Assembly (NCBI RefSeq): GCF_012932915.1
Contig: NZ_VCQU01000003.1
Location: forward strand, 186,001 to 250,000
Direction of reading: 5' to 3'
DNA length: 64,000 bases
Source of the DNA: Antrihabitans stalactiti
GTDB lineage: Bacteria; Actinomycetota; Actinomycetes; Mycobacteriales; Mycobacteriaceae
Shown: positions 1 through 8,084 of the stretch, piece by piece
How the letters are laid out: every line of letters starts with the position of its first letter
How positions within the stretch are numbered: position 1 is the first letter of the stretch
Notes under the pieces: generated by a model
What the model saw: only the letters and a program-made list of their open reading frames with translations
Databases searched by the model: none
Told to the model about the DNA's origin: nothing
Translations under genes and position numbers: made by a program

Positions 1-423
1 CGGTTGAGCTTGTATCGGACTGTTCTGCTCCGGTGCTCGCAGCACGACGAAGGCGAAGATCACTGCCGCGGCCGCGACCAGGGCTGCTGCTGCTCCCCCA
101 ATGCGGACCCGGCGACGGCGGGACGCGAGTTCGTGGAGGGTTGCGAGAGGCCGCACCGAAACCTTGCTCGGTAGGTCGAGAATCTGATCCAGCCGCTCCG
201 CGACGTCGCGAGGAATCGTGGTGGCGACGGTTTGATCGCGACCCAGGGCTCGCAATTCGTCGGACACGCGATCGAGCGCCTGCAGGGTCCGCATCGCATC
301 GGCGTCGCGCCGAACTGCTGGCCACAACTCGCTCGCGACCTCCGGCGGGAGGTTGTCGGCATGTAGGTCGGCGATGAGTTCGGTTGAGAACGGCGGCTGC
401 GGCACACCGCTTCGAGTGCTCAT
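1..423 (-). CDS. Anti-sigma-M factor homologue (partial, 3' end outside window)
   Basis: The frame is open from an ATG at 423 to the window edge, giving 141 residues without a stop. The N-terminal ~100 residues are soluble and charged. A hydrophobic segment at residues 107-128, after the basic stretch SRRRRVRI, would be the single membrane span. It lies directly downstream of sigM on the same strand, where M. tuberculosis has Rv3912, the anti-SigM factor. By analogy the cytosolic part would hold SigM at the membrane. The identification rests on position and topology. No zinc-binding HxxxCxxC motif is visible in the part seen. Confidence 0.75.
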   Translation of the reverse strand, partial: MSTRSGVPQPPFSTELIADLHADNLPPEVASELWPAVRRDADAMRTLQALDRVSDELRALGRDQTVATTIPRDVAERLDQILDLPSKVSVRPLATLHELASRRRRVRIGGAAAALVAAAAVIFAFVVLRAPEQNSPIQAQP

Positions 424-509
424 CACACCTCCCCAACTTCGATCGTTCGTGCTTCGTCGCTCTTGCCGAGCATTTTTGTTTGTCCGCTATAAGATTCGAC
501 GCGCGCTGG

Positions 510-1061
510 CTAGGTTCGGTTCCCTGGATCGCGAAGGAATTCCAACTTTTCCGCCAGCTTGACGCGGCCTCGCGCACATCGGCTTTTGATTGTGCCCTCT
601 GGCACTCCCAGCATCGCCGCTGCCTCGGAAATCGAGTAGCCCTCGACATCGACCGCGACCAATGCCGCACGTTGTTCGGCCGGCAGCGAAAACAGGGCTC
701 TGTCGACGACCAGAGACATCTCCAGGTCGGCGTAATGGTCTCGATCATCACGGGGATCGTCCGATTCGTCGGCCGACAACGAGACCGTGGGCCGCACCTT
801 GTTCCGACGGATGCGGTCGAGGCAGGCGTTGACGACGATCTTGTGCAGCCAGCTGCGGACCGCTGCGTCTGCGCGAAACGTGCCGGCCGTTCGATGTGCA
901 GACAGCAACGCATCCTGCAGGGCATCTGCGGCATCTTCCCGGGTGTACGACGTTCGCAATGCGGTTTGCCACAGGTGGTCGTAATGGCGACGCATGAGTT
1001 CTGCGAAGGCGTGGTGGTCACCAGCGGCGTGAGCAGCGAGGAGATCGGCGTCGGTCGACAC
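510..1061 (-). CDS. sigM: ECF RNA polymerase sigma factor SigM
   Basis: An extracytoplasmic-function sigma factor of 183 residues. Region 2 contains the RRHYDHLWQTALR helix and the DAADALQDALLSAHR stretch that contacts the -10 element. Region 4 contains LPAEQRAALVAVDVEGYSISEAAAMLGVPEGTIKSRCARGR, a helix-turn-helix for -35 recognition. The GTG start at 1061 was chosen because a GGGAGGG Shine-Dalgarno lies just upstream and the product begins at the usual place (VSTDADLLAAH). A longer frame to 1238 runs back through a 14-bp inverted repeat and has no homology-like character. Gene order with the anti-sigma gene downstream and murJ, mutT4 and pcnA nearby matches the mycobacterial sigM locus. Confidence 0.9.
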   Translation of the reverse strand: MSTDADLLAAHAAGDHHAFAELMRRHYDHLWQTALRTSYTREDAADALQDALLSAHRTAGTFRADAAVRSWLHKIVVNACLDRIRRNKVRPTVSLSADESDDPRDDRDHYADLEMSLVVDRALFSLPAEQRAALVAVDVEGYSISEAAAMLGVPEGTIKSRCARGRVKLAEKLEFLRDPGNRT

Positions 1062-1140
1062 GAGACGGTCCCTCCCTTCTCCGCTGCGACGCCCGAGACC
1101 GGGCAGCTGAAACTCTCGAATGCAACACGAGATTCCCCCC

Positions 1141-1176
1141 GGTGTTGGTATGCCCCCCAGCTGGCATACCAACACC
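1141..1176. repeat. Perfect 14-bp inverted repeat upstream of sigM
   Basis: GGTGTTGGTATGCC at 1141-1154 is repeated in inverted orientation at 1163-1176 with an 8-base spacer (CCCCAGCT). It lies 80 bases upstream of the sigM start and about 190 bases upstream of the SnoaL-like gene. There is no T-run on either side, so a terminator is unlikely. An operator or a structured sigM leader fits better. Confidence 0.7.
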
Positions 1177-1308
1177 GTCAACGACCGTCGCGACGTAGCC
1201 GCTGCGGTAAGGGCCCTCTTACGGACCGTCCGAAACAATATACACAGGTGCCCGGCGGAGCGGCAAACTGTCAGCTATCTATTTTCACATTTTGAGTCGC
1301 TCTTCATA

Positions 1309-1327
1309 AACCGACTGACAGTCGGTT
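1309..1327. promoter_or_regulatory. TetR-type operator upstream of the SnoaL-like gene
   Basis: AACCGACTG-A-CAGTCGGTT is a perfect 19-bp palindrome of the kind bound by TetR/AcrR repressors. It is 36 bases before the ATG at 1364 and abuts a possible -10 box TAGTCT (1327-1332), so a bound protein would block the promoter. The convergent TetR gene at 1812-2399 is the natural candidate ligand. Confidence 0.75.
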
Positions 1328-1363
1328 AGTCTGGTGTGACACCTTCACGAAAGGAGTCCACCG

Positions 1364-1807
1364 ATGTCCGGAATTGCCGCCGAGCGCGAAGCGCGCCTCG
1401 ATCGGTCCTCGCTCGAGGAGGTGTTCAATCGCTATCACCAGGCATGGGAAGACAAGGATCCCGACGCTATTTCCGCACTCCACAGCGTGGATTCGACCTA
1501 CTCCCTGCGCGCCGGTGAGAAGCGGGTACACGGTCGCTCAGCCCTGCGTGAGCACTACAAGAATCTCTTCGACAGCTATCCGGGATACCGGGCGGAGGTC
1601 GCGCGGTTGCTTCTCGGCGACGGCCACTGGGTACTCGAGTGGACGATGGTGATCGACCTCCTCGATACCGACGGGACGCAGTTCACAGCTCGTATCGACC
1701 TCGTCGATGTCGTCGACGTCGACCGGGACGGTTTGGTAACGAGAAAGGACGTCTACGTCGACGGCGCTCAGCGGGCCGCAGCCTTCGGCCGGGCAGGGGT
1801 GATCTGA
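1364..1807 (+). CDS. SnoaL-like / NTF2-fold polyketide-cyclase-like protein
   Basis: A 147-residue protein of the SnoaL/NTF2-like fold. It has an N-terminal helix pair (LEEVFNRYHQAWEDKDPDAISALHSVDSTY), then alternating strands ending in VLEWTMVIDLLDTDGTQFTARIDLVDVVDVDRDGLVTRKDVYVD, the usual cone-shaped alpha+beta barrel pattern. Members of this family are isomerases, hydrolases or ligand-binding proteins, so the substrate cannot be inferred. The ATG follows GAAAGGAG at a good distance. The gene is convergent with the TetR gene (4 bases between stops) and has a TetR-like palindrome in its promoter, so it is probably induced by a small molecule. Confidence 0.8.
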   Translation: MSGIAAEREARLDRSSLEEVFNRYHQAWEDKDPDAISALHSVDSTYSLRAGEKRVHGRSALREHYKNLFDSYPGYRAEVARLLLGDGHWVLEWTMVIDLLDTDGTQFTARIDLVDVVDVDRDGLVTRKDVYVDGAQRAAAFGRAGVI

Positions 1808-1811
1808 GGTG

Positions 1812-2399
1812 CTACCGGCTCGCGGCGAGCCCCGAGAGAAAGTCGCCGAGCACGTCACCGAACTGCGCAACCACCGCCTCGGGATCGTCGGCTCGACCAG
1901 CGACCAGTGCCGCCTCCATGACAGCCCCGAGCACGAGCTGAGTGGCGGCCACAACGCGAGGTGCATCCGGGGCCGACGACATCGTCATCGCGACCGCGGC
2001 ACGAGTCATGCCCGCAAAATGTCGGTCGTCGATCTCGCGCCACCGCTCCCAACCGAGCACCTCGGGACCCTCGAGCAGAACGATCCTGCGCCGGCGCGGG
2101 TCGGCGGCCCGCCGCAGATAGTCGGTCAACACGTCGGCAAGGTCGTTGGCCGACAGGGGTTGCGGTCGTTGGTTGGCGCGAAATTCGTCGGCGATCTCGC
2201 CCTGCATCTCGTCGACGACTGCGTCGAGCAACGTCTTCTTGGACGAAAAGTGATGGTAGAAAGCGCCTTTCGCTATTCCCGCTTGCGCGACGACTGCGTC
2301 GATGGTCACCTCGTCGTAGCCGTCCGCCGCGAAGAGTTCCCGACCTGCCGCCAGGATCGCGGCGATCGTGCGTTCACTGCGCTCGCGCTGGGTCGCCAA
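1812..2399 (-). CDS. TetR/AcrR family transcriptional regulator
   Basis: A 195-residue repressor. The N-terminal DNA-binding domain is clear: TIAAILAAGRELFAADGYDEVTIDAVVAQAGIAKGAFYHHFSSKKTLLDAVV, with the TetR recognition helix AKGAFYHHF. The C-terminal ~140 residues form the ligand-binding helical domain. The start appears to be TTG at 2399, with GGGGAC about 5 bases upstream; no in-frame ATG fits better. It lies between the SnoaL-like gene, whose promoter carries a 19-bp palindrome, and the divergent broken oxidase gene. It probably controls both directions. Confidence 0.85.
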   Translation of the reverse strand: MATQRERSERTIAAILAAGRELFAADGYDEVTIDAVVAQAGIAKGAFYHHFSSKKTLLDAVVDEMQGEIADEFRANQRPQPLSANDLADVLTDYLRRAADPRRRRIVLLEGPEVLGWERWREIDDRHFAGMTRAAVAMTMSSAPDAPRVVAATQLVLGAVMEAALVAGRADDPEAVVAQFGDVLGDFLSGLAASR

Positions 2400-2433
2400 T
2401 GAACGTCCCCAATCCCTTCGCTATCGCCACTCG

Positions 2434-2451
2434 TTATCCGCTCAGTGATAA
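2434..2451. promoter_or_regulatory. Possible operator between tetR and the oxidase pseudogene
   Basis: TTATC and GATAA form 5-bp inverted arms with an 8-base spacer, 10 bases before the ATG at 2461 and 34 bases from the divergent TetR start. It differs from the palindrome at 1309-1327, so binding of the same regulator is uncertain. Confidence 0.35.
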
Positions 2452-2460
2452 GGATGCAAC

Positions 2461-3671
2461 ATGACACCGTTCGAATCGCTCGCTGCGGTCGTCGAAGGTC
2501 GTGTCACGACCCCTGGCGATGCCGCGTCCACCGGCCGGGACTGGTCCGCACTCACCCGACCGTGGAATGTGCAGATCCGACAAGACGACGCGGTGGCGGT
2601 CGTCGACGTCGCAAGCATTGCCGACATCCAGGCGACCGTGAAATTCGCTGCTGCGAAAGGTATTACAGTCACGACTCAACGGTCCGGTCACGGCGCCACG
2701 GGCAAATCCGCCGGGACGATTTTGCTACGGACCCACAACCTGGACTCGCTGCAGATCGACCCCGTTACTCGTCGCGCCCACGTGGGTGCGGGGGTGTTGT
2801 GGGGTCGGCTACAAGCTGCGGCGGCCGAGCACGGACTGTCCGGCACTCCAGGAAGTTCGCCCGGCGTCGGAGTCGTCGGCTTCACCGTCGGTGGCGGTCT
2901 GAGTTGGTTCTCGCGGAAATTCGGACTTGCGGGTGCAGCGGTGCGCAGCTTCGAAGTCGTCACCGCAGACGGTGGACGGCGGCGGGTCGACAGCGAGAAC
3001 GAGCCGGAACTGTTCTGGGCACTGCGCTGGACCTTCTGCACGCGTACTCGCCGGTGACCGCGCAGGCACCGGACGAACTGACCATCTGGCTGGACTTGGT
3101 GCACTTCCCGGTGAGCGCCACACCCTTGGGGGCGGTGGACTCCACGTTCCTCGGCGCCGAGGAATCGGCGCGGGAACTACTGAGCCCGTTCGACGCCATC
3201 GCAGGGGCCATCGGTGACACTCGCGTCGCGATGAGTCCGGCTGATTTGGCAACGATCACTGCCGATCCGATCGACCCGAGCCCTGGCATCAGCAGCACTC
3301 TGCCGATTCGGGTGTTGGATGACGGCGTCATCGACGCACTGGTGCGTGACCCGATCTTCCCTCTGCTCACCGTCCAGGTCCGGCAACTCGGTGGCGCCAT
3401 CAGCAACGAGAATCAACTGCCAAACGGTCCGCTGAGCAGCGAACATCTCATCTATCTTTTCGGGAGTCCGTCGGCCGAACGCACGGCGGACCGGATCAAA
3501 GAGCGCATCGCGGCGTTCATGGACGATCTGACGCCGTTTACAGGCCACGGCAAGCCGCTGACGTTTCTCGCACCCGGTGAGGAGATGGCGGACGCGCTGC
3601 CGGAGAAGTCCGTACGCGAGTTGGCGACGATCAAACAGAAGTGTGACCCGAACCGAACGCTGCGGTCGTAG
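2461..3671 (+). pseudogene. FAD-binding berberine-bridge-type oxidoreductase, broken by an out-of-frame internal deletion
   Basis: The frame from 2461 encodes the start of an FAD_binding_4 oxidase: TTQRSGHGATGK, then GVLWGRLQAAAAEHGLSGTPGSSPGVGVVGFTVGGGLSWFSRKFGLAG, down to PELFWALR near 3027. It then reads nine foreign residues and stops at 3057. From about 3021 a different frame continues as ALDLLHAYSPVTAQAPDELTIWLDLVHFPVSATPLGAV and runs to KQKCDPNRTLRS at 3671, a normal oxidase C-terminus. The expected segment after FWALR (the GGGGNFG-type FAD-contact region plus roughly 35-45 residues) is absent. The two halves are therefore one gene that lost an internal piece and its frame. Neither half should fold as a working oxidase. 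Confidence 0.85.
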
Positions 3672-3674
3672 CTG

Positions 3675-4301
3675 GTGGACGAGACGAAGAATCAACGGAC
3701 ACTTGCCGCGTACGAGAACATCGCTGCCGAGTACGCGGACCTGACAAAGGGCATGCCGACCGACGTGAACCTAGCGATGATGAATCGGTTCGTCGACTCG
3801 ACCCCCGAGGGTGGCACAGTTCTCGAACTCGGCTCCGGGCCAGGTTGGGACGCCGACTTCCTCGAGTCGCGCGGTCTGCACGTTCGGCGTACCGACGCGG
3901 CCGCTGCCTTCCGTGACCTTCAGATCGCACGTGGCAAACACGTCGATCGACTCGACGCCATCGCCGACGAGTACATCGATACGCGCTGGCCGAGCTACGA
4001 CGGCGTCATGGCCTTGTTCGTGCTGCAACACATCGAGCGCGAGCACACCGACGAAATCTTGCGGAAGGTGGCTCAGGCACTCCGACCTGGGGGAACGTTC
4101 CTGGGCACCGTGCGCGAGGGCATTGGCGATATCTGGGAGGGAAGCGAGTCCGGTAACCGCTACCACGTGACGCGGTGGGAACCGGACGCCTTCGAAGCGC
4201 GCATCGACGCCGCAAACCTCGAACCGATCTGGCGTACGCGCTTCGTCGACGACGAAGGTCCGTGGCTGGGTGTGATCGCCCGTAAAGACGTCAGCTCATG
4301 A
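3675..4301 (+). CDS. Class I SAM-dependent methyltransferase
   Basis: A 208-residue protein with the class I methyltransferase pattern. Motif I is VLELGSGPGWDADFLE, an acidic strand end follows in VRRTDAAAAF, YDGVMALFVLQHI is motif II/post-II, and LRPGGTFLGTVRE is motif III. The substrate is unknown. It starts with GTG three bases after the stop of the oxidase pseudogene, suggesting they once formed an operon, with the methyltransferase modifying the oxidase product. Its last 6 bases overlap the end of convergent murJ. Confidence 0.8.
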   Translation: MDETKNQRTLAAYENIAAEYADLTKGMPTDVNLAMMNRFVDSTPEGGTVLELGSGPGWDADFLESRGLHVRRTDAAAAFRDLQIARGKHVDRLDAIADEYIDTRWPSYDGVMALFVLQHIEREHTDEILRKVAQALRPGGTFLGTVREGIGDIWEGSESGNRYHVTRWEPDAFEARIDAANLEPIWRTRFVDDEGPWLGVIARKDVSS

Positions 4302-7300
4302 TGCGGCAGTGAAACCGACATCGACGACGGACGGGGCAGGCTTACCTGAGGTTCCCACGTCGGGGAACCACACGATGACGTTTTTCACCGGGCCGCTGCT
4401 CGTCACGGGAATCTGGGTGACGCCCGACCCAATGGTCGCCGACCCGATCTCCTGAGTCTGCGTCAGCTGTGGTGACGTGGACGTTGCGCTGCGAATCTCG
4501 ACACGGGCGCCCTGAGTCGGCGAGTTGACCCAGACGTGCGTGAGGTCGGTGGCCTCGGGGAATGTGACGAGCAGGCCAACGCCCTTCAGTCGGGTGTAGG
4601 AGTCCGTGAGCCACACCGTCGATGCATTGTTGTCGAGAGCCCGTTGTGCGGAATCCGGATCGTCTGCTGTGCCGTTGGGCCAGCTGTAGACGATCGCGGA
4701 CGACGACTTCACCGGTACGCCGGCCGGCGCATCCGGGGTCGGCGACTGCGCGGACGGACTGTTGGCCGTAGTCAAACCAGGGATGGTCAGAGAATCGGTA
4801 TCCGGACCAGCGAGCTTGCTTGCAACCAGCCAGCCGACCGTGGCCAGAACGATGATCGCAACAGCGCCGAGGGCGGCGATCATGATCATGGTCCGGTTGG
4901 TTTGGGACTTCTCGGCTGCGGCGTCTTCGGGATCTGCCAACGCGTGCCCGGGCGCGCCGACGGCACGTTGGCCGAGCCGGAGCGCAGGCATCAAGTCGGT
5001 CTTCTGGTCGACCACGGATGCCTGATCGAGCACGTGCTGAACGGTGGCCGCCGTGCGCACGCCGCGGTTGGTTTCCATCGCACGCATGGCGACGGCAGAG
5101 ATCTCGAAGGGCACCTCGGGACGCAGCTCGCGTGGCTCGACAGGAGCGCCTTCACGACCACGAACAGCAGGCGGGAGTCCACCGATGCTGGCGACGGGCG
5201 CCGCAGTGCCGGTGATTCCGGCAGTGGTGTCTGCGAGGGGCCAATGAGCGGTGATGAGGGCGTAGAGCATCGCGCCGAGTCCGCGAACGTCGGACTGAGC
5301 ATCGGAATCGGCGAGCGTTCCAGGGAATGCCAGGACGGCGTCGCCCGCTGCACTGATTCGAATCCGGTCCGGATGGTCGATCGAGAGGGCACCGCCGCTG
5401 CGGTGAGTCAGCTCGGCAGCAGAAGCCAGCGCGCGAATCGCGCGGGCTGCGCCGATCGGCGACGGCACGGTCTTCGCCATTTCTTCGAGCGAACGTCCCG
5501 GTGTCCACTCCGCGACCACGATGCCACCCGAGCTGCCGCGAACGACGTCGAGGACGCGAGCGAGCCCGGAAGAGTTGATTCGCCCGAGGCGCAGCGTGCG
5601 CGACAAGATTGCCTGCGGACCTTCATCGCCGGCCCCGTGAGGGTCGGCAGCCTGATCGGCGTCGACGAAGGTCAGCGCGACCTCGCGGTCGAGCTTGGTG
5701 TCCTTCGCCTGCCAGAACGACAGACCGCGCGCACCACCATGCGCGGCAAGCAACCGGTAACGACCGCCTGCGACAGAAGCACCAGGAATGAGCTTGGGGC
5801 CGCGCGGCGGCAAGGGCTGCGCCGGCGGTTGAGCGGGCGGCTGCTGCCTTGCGTTGACGGGAACCTGACCCTCGACCGGCGGCGTCGGCCGCAACGGACG
5901 GGGTTCGGGCATGCCCTTGGAAGGGCCGGCTTGCGGCTTCGCGGGTTCGGGCCTGTCGGATCTCGCGTCGCTGGTCACAGTGCCCGTAGAACCACCTGTC
6001 GGACGTTCCGTTATGGTCGGCTGAGAGGTGTCCGCGGCGTAACCACCGGCTGGTTTGCCAGCGATTGAGTCGTCGCTCATCCTCACTCCTTCAGTCGGCC
6101 CCCACGCATGTCCCCCATAGGGTTTCGCCCCCATCCTCTGCCGAACAGGGTACGGGAACTCACCCACTCCGGTGATATCAACGGCATTGGCCCTGATCAC
6201 AGGGATAACCATCGTCTGCGCATCCATCATCGGGTCGTACTGAGGCTCCGGCTCAATTTCGAGCTCGCTCTCGCTACTTCCGGTGAGCCGACGTTTGACG
6301 GCAACCGTTACCGCAACGACCTCGGCGATATTTGCTATTCGCAGAATTGTAAACGTAACAGCAAACAGCAAGATTGCGCCGATCGCGACCCGCAAGACCG
6401 CTCCGGGACCGCCGAGACCGGTGGAAAGCCTGCTCAGGCCTAGGAGACGGTCCGTGAGGACCATGACAGCCGCGCCGGCGAGTGAGGCCAACAACACAAC
6501 CCAGACGGTCCTGCCGACGTTGGCCATACGCAGTGATCCGAGCGTTCGCCGCAGCAGCACCGTGCCGATGATCGCGCCGGTGAGGAACCCGAGGCCGTTG
6601 GCAGCACCGAGCAACATCACCACCTGGTTGGAATCACGGGCGAGCACGGGAGCCATCGCCGAGCAGCCGATCTTCACCGCGGTGATGCCGAGGATGATCC
6701 ACGTCGGGGTCCAGGCCTGCTCGCGTGCGTAGAACACTCGAAGCTGAATGAGGACGATCGAATACGGAATCAGCGTGAACGCAGACCAACTGACTGCTTC
6801 GCCGAGGCGATGGGCGTCGTCGACACCGAAGTTTCCGTATGAATACAGCGCGACCCCGACCTGCGGGCCCGCAAAGGTGAGCAGCGTGATCACCGGAATG
6901 AGCGTGATCATGGTGAGTCGAGTGGCAACCGAGAGGTCGTCGACGACGGCGGGAGTGTCGTTGGCTGCGGCGTTGCGGCTCATCCGGGGCATGATCGCCG
7001 TCAGGACGGTCACGCCGAGCACGCCATACGGCAGCTGGAGAAGTAGCCAGGCCTGCGAGTAGATCGCGGGACCCGCCGCGTCGACATGTGAAGAAACGTT
7101 TGTGGCGAAGATATAGCCGGCCTGGCTGATCAGTACGTACAGCACGATCGCGACGGCCATGCCGCCGAACTGCCGCAGCCGCGCGTCGAGACCCCACAAC
7201 GGGCGCAAGTCGATGCGTTGCCGCCGAATCGCCGGCACGAGGCTGCACGCCTGGACCACGACGCCGAACGTCACGCCCAAGCCCAGGACCAGCAGTTTCG

Positions 7301-8084
7301 GGTCACCCATCCGCACCGGGTCGAGCGAGATCTCGCCCGGCATCACCCAGAAGAGTGCCAGCACCGCCAGAACGACGAGGTTGTTCAGCACCGGTGCCCA
7401 CGCACCCGGTTTGAAGACCTGCCGGGTATTCAGAATGGCGGTCAGCAGCGCGGTCATTCCGTAGAACAAGATTGCAGGCAGCAGGAGAAACGACAACGCA
7501 GTGGTGAGCGCAACGTCGACCTTGCCGTCGTCGCTCAAGAACACGTACTTCGTCAAAATCGGCGCCGCGGCGGTCGCCAGCAACGCTGCCATCCCGAGAA
7601 GTACGAATGCTGCCGTGAACAACCTGCGCACGAAAGCAGCGCCGCCGTCGGCATCCTCGCTCTCGGCGCGGACGAGGACCGGAACCACGATGGCCGTGAG
7701 CACGGCGCCGAGGACCAGTTCGGAGATCATGTTCGGCAGCACACTCGCGACCGTGAACGAACTACCGATCGCCGCGCCCAGCACTGCGAGCAGCACGACT
7801 TGCTTCATGAATCCGGTGATGCGGCTGACGAGTGTGGCGACGGCGATCGACCCCGTCGAGGCCAGGAGGCTCTTCTCTTGCGGCTTCGCGGCGACCTGCT
7901 CGACCGGAGGTCTCGGCGGTGGGGGCGGGATCCGTCGTGGTGGGGCGTATTGCACCGGAGGTGGCGGAGGCGCAAGCGGTGGCGGTACGAATCGACGCAC
8001 CCTCGAGGTGCGCTCCCATGGAGCGGTGCGCACGGCGTGGGGCGGACCTGCGGCCGTGCCTCCGCCGTAGCTACTCCCGGTCAT
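4296..8084 (-). CDS. murJ: Lipid II flippase MurJ with C-terminal pseudokinase and extracytoplasmic domain
   Basis: A 1262-residue MviN/MurJ protein of the mycobacterial type. Residues 1-70 are a proline-rich cytosolic tail. About 73-600 contain the transmembrane flippase core with the conserved SRITGFMKQVVLLAVLG start. 600-765 are a disordered linker. About 768-1025 resemble a protein kinase, but the HRD region reads THRSGGALSIDH and no DFG is present, so it is a pseudokinase. 1064-1090 is a last membrane span, and 1130-1262 a discoidin-like extracytoplasmic domain. In M. tuberculosis the homologous Rv3910 pseudokinase is phosphorylated by PknB and recruits FhaA. The start overlaps the upstream gene's stop by ATGA, implying coupled translation. 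Confidence 0.93.
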   Translation of the reverse strand: MTGSSYGGGTAAGPPHAVRTAPWERTSRVRRFVPPPLAPPPPPVQYAPPRRIPPPPPRPPVEQVAAKPQEKSLLASTGSIAVATLVSRITGFMKQVVLLAVLGAAIGSSFTVASVLPNMISELVLGAVLTAIVVPVLVRAESEDADGGAAFVRRLFTAAFVLLGMAALLATAAAPILTKYVFLSDDGKVDVALTTALSFLLLPAILFYGMTALLTAILNTRQVFKPGAWAPVLNNLVVLAVLALFWVMPGEISLDPVRMGDPKLLVLGLGVTFGVVVQACSLVPAIRRQRIDLRPLWGLDARLRQFGGMAVAIVLYVLISQAGYIFATNVSSHVDAAGPAIYSQAWLLLQLPYGVLGVTVLTAIMPRMSRNAAANDTPAVVDDLSVATRLTMITLIPVITLLTFAGPQVGVALYSYGNFGVDDAHRLGEAVSWSAFTLIPYSIVLIQLRVFYAREQAWTPTWIILGITAVKIGCSAMAPVLARDSNQVVMLLGAANGLGFLTGAIIGTVLLRRTLGSLRMANVGRTVWVVLLASLAGAAVMVLTDRLLGLSRLSTGLGGPGAVLRVAIGAILLFAVTFTILRIANIAEVVAVTVAVKRRLTGSSESELEIEPEPQYDPMMDAQTMVIPVIRANAVDITGVGEFPYPVRQRMGAKPYGGHAWGPTEGVRMSDDSIAGKPAGGYAADTSQPTITERPTGGSTGTVTSDARSDRPEPAKPQAGPSKGMPEPRPLRPTPPVEGQVPVNARQQPPAQPPAQPLPPRGPKLIPGASVAGGRYRLLAAHGGARGLSFWQAKDTKLDREVALTFVDADQAADPHGAGDEGPQAILSRTLRLGRINSSGLARVLDVVRGSSGGIVVAEWTPGRSLEEMAKTVPSPIGAARAIRALASAAELTHRSGGALSIDHPDRIRISAAGDAVLAFPGTLADSDAQSDVRGLGAMLYALITAHWPLADTTAGITGTAAPVASIGGLPPAVRGREGAPVEPRELRPEVPFEISAVAMRAMETNRGVRTAATVQHVLDQASVVDQKTDLMPALRLGQRAVGAPGHALADPEDAAAEKSQTNRTMIMIAALGAVAIIVLATVGWLVASKLAGPDTDSLTIPGLTTANSPSAQSPTPDAPAGVPVKSSSAIVYSWPNGTADDPDSAQRALDNNASTVWLTDSYTRLKGVGLLVTFPEATDLTHVWVNSPTQGARVEIRSATSTSPQLTQTQEIGSATIGSGVTQIPVTSSGPVKNVIVWFPDVGTSGKPAPSVVDVGFTAAS

